DNA from: Pseudomonadota bacterium
GTDB lineage: Bacteria > Desulfobacterota > Anaeroferrophillalia > Anaeroferrophillales > Tharpellaceae
Assembly: GCA_015486505.1 (NCBI GenBank)
Contig: WFRP01000003.1
Coordinates: forward strand, 1 to 8,350
Direction: 5' to 3'
DNA length: 8,350 nt
Under the pieces are notes generated by a model that ran no database searches, was not told the origin of the DNA, and saw nothing but the letters and a program-made list of their open reading frames with translations. Of this stretch, positions 4,836 through 8,350 are shown piece after piece. Positions within the stretch are counted from its first letter, which is position 1. Each line of letters opens with the position of its first letter. The position numbers and the translations under genes were made by a program.

Positions 4836-6902
4836 ATGACAGCAGCGGAAGAAAAAGTCGGGCCGGATCAGGAGCAAAACAGTGAATTACAGGAGATAAT
4901 CGCGGAAGAGACCGGCGAATTCCGGGTTTTAAGCGGTTTTGAGAGTCATCTGGTGCCGGTGATTGCGGTCACCTGGTCGCTGTTTCAACTGTCGGTCTCA
5001 AGCTGGCTTTTGCTCGATTCAATTGCAATCCGCTCAATTCATTTAGCCTTCGCTTTAGTGCTGCTCTTTCTCAATATTCCTTTTTTTAAAAAGCCCCGGC
5101 CTTTTTTGAAATTTCTTGCGGCCCGGGACCGGATCTACTGGAATGATTATTTATGCGCAATTTTAGGGGCATTGAGCGCCCTTTATCTCTATGTCCAGTG
5201 GGAAGCAATCAGTATGCGGGCGGGAATGCCGTCAACCCTCGATGTCGTCTGCGGCATTACTTTATTTGTGCTTTTACTGGAGGCGGCCCGGCGGGCTCTG
5301 GGCCCGGCCCTGTCGGTAATCGCTCTGGTTTTCAGCCTCTATGCCTATTTCGGTCCGTATATGCCGGATATTCTCGCCTTTCGCGGGGTTTCCGTTAATC
5401 GCTATCTAAGTCAGATTACCCTCTCGAGTGAAGGTATTTACGGGATTCCGCTCGATGTTTCCGCCCGGGTCGTCTTTCTCTATGTTCTCCTCGGGGCCCT
5501 GCTCGAAAAAGCCGGAGCCGGTAAATTTTTTATCGATCTGGCGCTCTGTTTTCTCGGCCGTTTCAAAGGGGGCCCGGCCAAAGCCGCGGTTTTGGCCAGC
5601 GGTTTCACGGGCATGGTTTCCGGTTCCAGTATTGCTAATATCGTTACCACCGGGACCTTTACGATTCCCTTGATGAAAAAAGTCGGCTATCCGGCAACCA
5701 AGGCGGCCGCGATTGAGGTTGCGGCCAGCACCGACGGCCAGCTGGCGCCGCCGATTATGGGGGCGGCGGCCTTTATTATTGCCGAGTATGTTAATGTGCC
5801 TTACATCGCCGTGGTTAAAGCGGCGGCAATTCCGGCTTTTGCCTCGTATGTGGCGCTTCTCTATATTACCCATATTGAAGCCTCAAAACTGGGGCTGCGG
5901 GGCCTGCGTAAAGATGAATTGCCGAATTTAAAAGAGACCCTGATTGGCGGTTTGCATTACCTGGTTCCGATCGGGGCTCTGCTCTATGAGTTAATCTATC
6001 TTCGCCATTCACCGGATAAGTCGGCTTTTAATTCAATTTTATGGCTGCTGCTGGTAGTCTTTGCCAAAGATCTGTATGATAGTCGCCGCGCTGTCGCCGG
6101 ATCGATCGGCAACGCACTGAAAAAGAGCCTGCTGACGATTTACGATGGCCTTGCTTCCGGGGCCAAAAATATGGTGACGGTCGCCGTTGCCTGTGCCGCC
6201 GCCGGGATTATTGTCGGGGTCGTCAATATGGGGATCGGCGGGATGATTACCCAGATAGTTGAACAGCTTTCCGGCGGCAATATCTATCTGATGCTTATTA
6301 TCACGGCCATCGCTAGTTTATTGATTGGTATGGGCCTGCCGACAACCGCGACCTACATTGTTATGGCGTCGTTGACCGCGCCGATAATTGTTCAGGTCGG
6401 CGGCCTGAATAATTTTATCGTGCCCCTGATGGCGGCCCATCTTTTCTGTTTCTATTTCGGGATTTTGGCCGATGATACGCCGCCGGTCGGCCTTGCTTCA
6501 TACGCGGCCGCCGCCCTGGCCCGCTCGGAGCCGATTCCGACCGGGATTCAGGGGTTTATGTACGATATCCGGACCTCGATTCTGCCGTTTATGTTTATTT
6601 TCAACAGCGATCTGATTTTGTATAATATCAACAGCTGGCCGCTGGGGATTCTGATTTTTATTATGGCCTGTATCGGTACCTGTGCTTTTGCCTCGGCAAC
6701 CCAGGGCTGGTTTGTTACGAAAAACAGATGGTACGATATGTTTATTTTGCTTGGGGTCTGCCTGATTATGCTGCGCCCCGGACTCCTGGCCGGCTTTTTA
6801 GCGCTGCCGAATAAATACCTGGCCTACCCCATCGGCCTGGCAATTTTGGCCGGAACCTATATGTTGCAGAAAAAGCGCCAGCCCAAGGTTGCGGGCTGCT
6901 AA
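4836..6902 (+). CDS. TRAP transporter fused permease (DctQM-type, TAXI-associated)
   Basis: This inner-membrane permease carries the small (4-TM, DctQ-like) and large (12-TM, DctM-like) TRAP subunits in one polypeptide of 688 residues. It uses a cation gradient to import the solute bound by the TAXI protein encoded just upstream. A charged N-terminus (1-35) is followed by hydrophobic segments from about residue 38 to the end. The family core is clear: ASGFTGMVSGSSIANIVTTG (254-273), TIPLMKKVGYPATKAAAIE (276-294) and ASTDGQLAPPIMGAAAF (297-313), then a second half with GMGLPTTATYIVMA. ATG 4836 is chosen because GGAG at 4822-4825 sits 10 nt before it. An in-frame TTG at 4830 would be too close to that site. 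The last 100 or so residues add further membrane segments, as in longer members of the family. Length and order are normal, and there is no frameshift. Confidence 0.95.
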   Translation: MTAAEEKVGPDQEQNSELQEIIAEETGEFRVLSGFESHLVPVIAVTWSLFQLSVSSWLLLDSIAIRSIHLAFALVLLFLNIPFFKKPRPFLKFLAARDRIYWNDYLCAILGALSALYLYVQWEAISMRAGMPSTLDVVCGITLFVLLLEAARRALGPALSVIALVFSLYAYFGPYMPDILAFRGVSVNRYLSQITLSSEGIYGIPLDVSARVVFLYVLLGALLEKAGAGKFFIDLALCFLGRFKGGPAKAAVLASGFTGMVSGSSIANIVTTGTFTIPLMKKVGYPATKAAAIEVAASTDGQLAPPIMGAAAFIIAEYVNVPYIAVVKAAAIPAFASYVALLYITHIEASKLGLRGLRKDELPNLKETLIGGLHYLVPIGALLYELIYLRHSPDKSAFNSILWLLLVVFAKDLYDSRRAVAGSIGNALKKSLLTIYDGLASGAKNMVTVAVACAAAGIIVGVVNMGIGGMITQIVEQLSGGNIYLMLIITAIASLLIGMGLPTTATYIVMASLTAPIIVQVGGLNNFIVPLMAAHLFCFYFGILADDTPPVGLASYAAAALARSEPIPTGIQGFMYDIRTSILPFMFIFNSDLILYNINSWPLGILIFIMACIGTCAFASATQGWFVTKNRWYDMFILLGVCLIMLRPGLLAGFLALPNKYLAYPIGLAILAGTYMLQKKRQPKVAGC

Positions 6903-6917
6903 AGGAATAATTTAACT

Positions 6918-6993
6918 ATCTGTGTTAATCTGCGTTCATCTGTGGTTCAACCTGAAAAGCATAAACTACAGATGGACACGGATAGACACCGAT
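6918..6993. repeat. Inverted repeat of two 30-bp arms built from degenerate 10-mers
   Basis: Arm 1 (6918-6947) is three 10-mers, ATCTGTGTTA, ATCTGCGTTC and ATCTGTGGTT. Arm 2 (6964-6993) is their approximate reverse complement, AACTACAGAT, GGACACGGAT and AGACACCGAT. The arms match at 23 of 30 positions, with 16 nt between them, so RNA or single-stranded DNA could fold into a long hairpin. ATCTGTG-type 10-bp repeats are, from memory, common intergenic elements in several bacterial phyla. There is no T-run, so this is not a standard terminator. It occupies most of the 110-nt gap between the permease and the metallo-hydrolase. Confidence 0.85.
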
Positions 6994-7012
6994 AAAAGGT
7001 AAAAGGCTGATT

Positions 7013-7843
7013 ATGAAAATTGAAATTACTATTCTATGTGAAAATTCGGTGGGAATGCCTTTCGGCGGGATCGGCGAGCACGGTTTTGCCTGTTTTATCG
7101 AGACCGACTACGGCAGCTATCTTTTCGATACCGGCCAGGGTTTAGGAATTATCGCGAACGCGGCGGTCCTGAAAAAAGATTTAGCCTCAATAAAAGCGAT
7201 TATGATAAGCCACGGCCACTATGATCATACCGGGGGCTTGCCCCAGGTTCTGCAGCGCTGCGGCCGGGTGCCGGTTTACGGCCATCCGGAGATCTTTACC
7301 GAACGTTTCTGGGGGGAAGCGCGGCGGGCGATCGGGATTCCGTTCCGGCGCTCTTTGCTGGAATCCCTGGGGGCTGATTTTCAGCTTTCCCGGGATATGG
7401 TTGAGGTGGGGCCCGGGCTCTTTCTGACCGGTGAAATCCCCCGGCATACCGCTTTTGAGGTTGGTGATCCGAATATGGTGGCGGTCAAGGCCGACGGCAG
7501 TGAGTTGAAACCCGACCCGCTTAATGATGATCTTTCGCTGGTGGTGGATTCCGAAAAAGGCCTGATTGTGATTTTAGGCTGCGCTCACGCCGGAATGGTT
7601 AATATTCTCGATCATATTATGGAAAAATTTTCCCGGGACAAGATCTATGCCGTAATCGGCGGCACCCATTTAGGTTTTTCCGGCGATGAGCAGTTTACGG
7701 AAACCCTCAAGGTAATTGATCGTTACGGGATTGAAAAGCTCGGGGTTTCCCATTGTACCGGCCTCGCAAAATCGGCTTTGCTCTATGCCCGGATGCCGGA
7801 GCGTTTTTTCTTTGCCTGCGTCGGCGCTAATCTGGCGGCCTAA
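7013..7843 (+). CDS. Metallo-beta-lactamase-fold metal-dependent hydrolase (COG1237 type)
   Basis: This 276-residue, probably cytoplasmic protein has no signal peptide. The metal-binding signature SHGHYDH spans residues 66-72 (His67, His69, Asp71, His72) and is followed by TGGL. Further metal or active-site candidates are His192 in GCAHAG, His219 in GGTHLG and His247 in SHCTG. The N-terminal CENS and LFDTGQG stretches, with GCAHAGMVNILDHI and the C-terminal SHCTGLAKSALL, are characteristic of the COG1237 group. Some members of that group are annotated as dihydropterin-ribofuranosyl-aminobenzene phosphate synthase-like; that label should not be transferred here. The substrate is unknown. The start is ATG 7013 with AAAGG 6 nt upstream. 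Only 24 nt separate it from mqnE, so the two are probably co-transcribed. All metal ligands look intact. Confidence 0.9.
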   Translation: MKIEITILCENSVGMPFGGIGEHGFACFIETDYGSYLFDTGQGLGIIANAAVLKKDLASIKAIMISHGHYDHTGGLPQVLQRCGRVPVYGHPEIFTERFWGEARRAIGIPFRRSLLESLGADFQLSRDMVEVGPGLFLTGEIPRHTAFEVGDPNMVAVKADGSELKPDPLNDDLSLVVDSEKGLIVILGCAHAGMVNILDHIMEKFSRDKIYAVIGGTHLGFSGDEQFTETLKVIDRYGIEKLGVSHCTGLAKSALLYARMPERFFFACVGANLAA

Positions 7844-7867
7844 CTTTATTTAAGGAATCTCATAATC

Positions 7868-8350
7868 TTGAACAGTTTTATTGAAATAGCTGAAAAATGC
7901 CGGGCCGGTGAACGTCTGACGGCGGCTGATGCTCTCTACCTTTTTGAAGAGGGCGATTTTTTCGCCCTCGGTAAACTGGCGGCGGAAATTAACCGGAAAC
8001 TTAATGGCGATACCGTTTTTTATAATATAAATCGACATATCAACCCGACCAACATCTGTGTTAATCAGTGTCGTTTTTGCGCCTACAGTAAACTAAAAGG
8101 TGAAAAAGGCGCCTACGAGCAATCCATTGAGGATATCTTAAATGAAGTTAAAGAGGCTGAAAGTTTCGGTATCCGGGAATTTCATATTGTTGGCGGCCTC
8201 CACCCCGACTGGCCTTTTTCCTATTATCTCGACCTGCTTAAAAGCTTAAAAAGCGCCCATCCGGAGGTTGTGATCAAAGCCTTTACCGCGGTTGAGATTG
8301 ATTATTTTGCCAAAATCAGCGGCTTTGATATTCCGACGGTTTTTGCGGAG
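7868..8350 (+). CDS. mqnE: Aminofutalosine synthase MqnE (radical SAM), 3'-truncated by the window edge
   Basis: MqnE joins 3-[(1-carboxyvinyl)oxy]benzoate to S-adenosylmethionine by radical chemistry to make aminofutalosine, an early step of the futalosine route to menaquinone. The window holds 161 codons of a protein usually near 370 residues. The radical-SAM cluster motif is CVNQCRFC (Cys64, Cys68, Cys71), preceded by NPTN. HIVGGLHPD (106-114), then PFSYYLDLLK and the run IKAFTAVEIDYFAKISG (136-152), distinguish MqnE from the related MqnC and from CofH. The start is taken as TTG 7868, because AGGA at 7853-7856 lies 11 nt before it and no in-frame ATG is available nearby; the residue before NSFIEIAEKC would then be Met. 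The gene follows the metallo-hydrolase by 24 nt. The identity is firm; the start codon is less so. Confidence 0.93.
   Translation, partial: MNSFIEIAEKCRAGERLTAADALYLFEEGDFFALGKLAAEINRKLNGDTVFYNINRHINPTNICVNQCRFCAYSKLKGEKGAYEQSIEDILNEVKEAESFGIREFHIVGGLHPDWPFSYYLDLLKSLKSAHPEVVIKAFTAVEIDYFAKISGFDIPTVFAE

Noticed and set aside
5406..5873. 155-codon open frame on the - strand inside the permease gene
   Set aside because: It is antisense to the conserved TRAP permease core and its low-complexity, charged composition looks like a shadow frame.

Overview
The window reads as a stretch of bacterial chromosome, probably from a deltaproteobacterial (Desulfobacterota-like) anaerobe. That assignment is inference. 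It rests on a long, PurSL-like PurL with a separate PurQ of about 267 aa, a TAXI-type TRAP transporter with a fused permease, and MqnE of the futalosine menaquinone pathway. All the genes I can support lie on the + strand.

Layout: (1) 1-2469, the C-terminal 822 residues of PurL, open at the left edge. (2) 2470-2858, a 389-base spacer with no credible gene. It is packed with repeats: two identical 98-bp copies of an AT-rich palindromic element exactly 135 bp apart, each followed by a diverged GC-rich tail with small hairpins, then two adjacent 23-bp direct repeats just before the purQ ribosome binding site. (3) 2859-3662, purQ, complete. (4) 3752-4720, a secreted TAXI-family solute-binding protein with a plausible promoter overlapping the end of purQ. 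(5) 4769-4800, a strong hairpin between the binding protein and its permease. (6) 4836-6902, the fused TRAP-TAXI permease. (7) 6918-6993, a pair of inverted 30-bp arms, each built from three degenerate 10-mers. (8) 7013-7843, a metallo-beta-lactamase-fold protein of the COG1237 type. (9) 7868 to the right edge, the N-terminal 161 codons of mqnE.

Functionally, PurL and PurQ together make FGAM synthase, step four of de novo purine synthesis. The binding protein and permease form a sodium- or proton-coupled uptake system for an unknown organic anion. The metallo-hydrolase is spaced as if co-transcribed with mqnE (24 nt between them), but its substrate cannot be read from the sequence.

I do not see an undescribed multi-gene system. 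The genes belong to known families. The most unusual material is non-coding: the duplicated palindromic element between purL and purQ, whose left boundary coincides with the purL stop codon, and the inverted 10-mer arrays upstream of the metallo-hydrolase.
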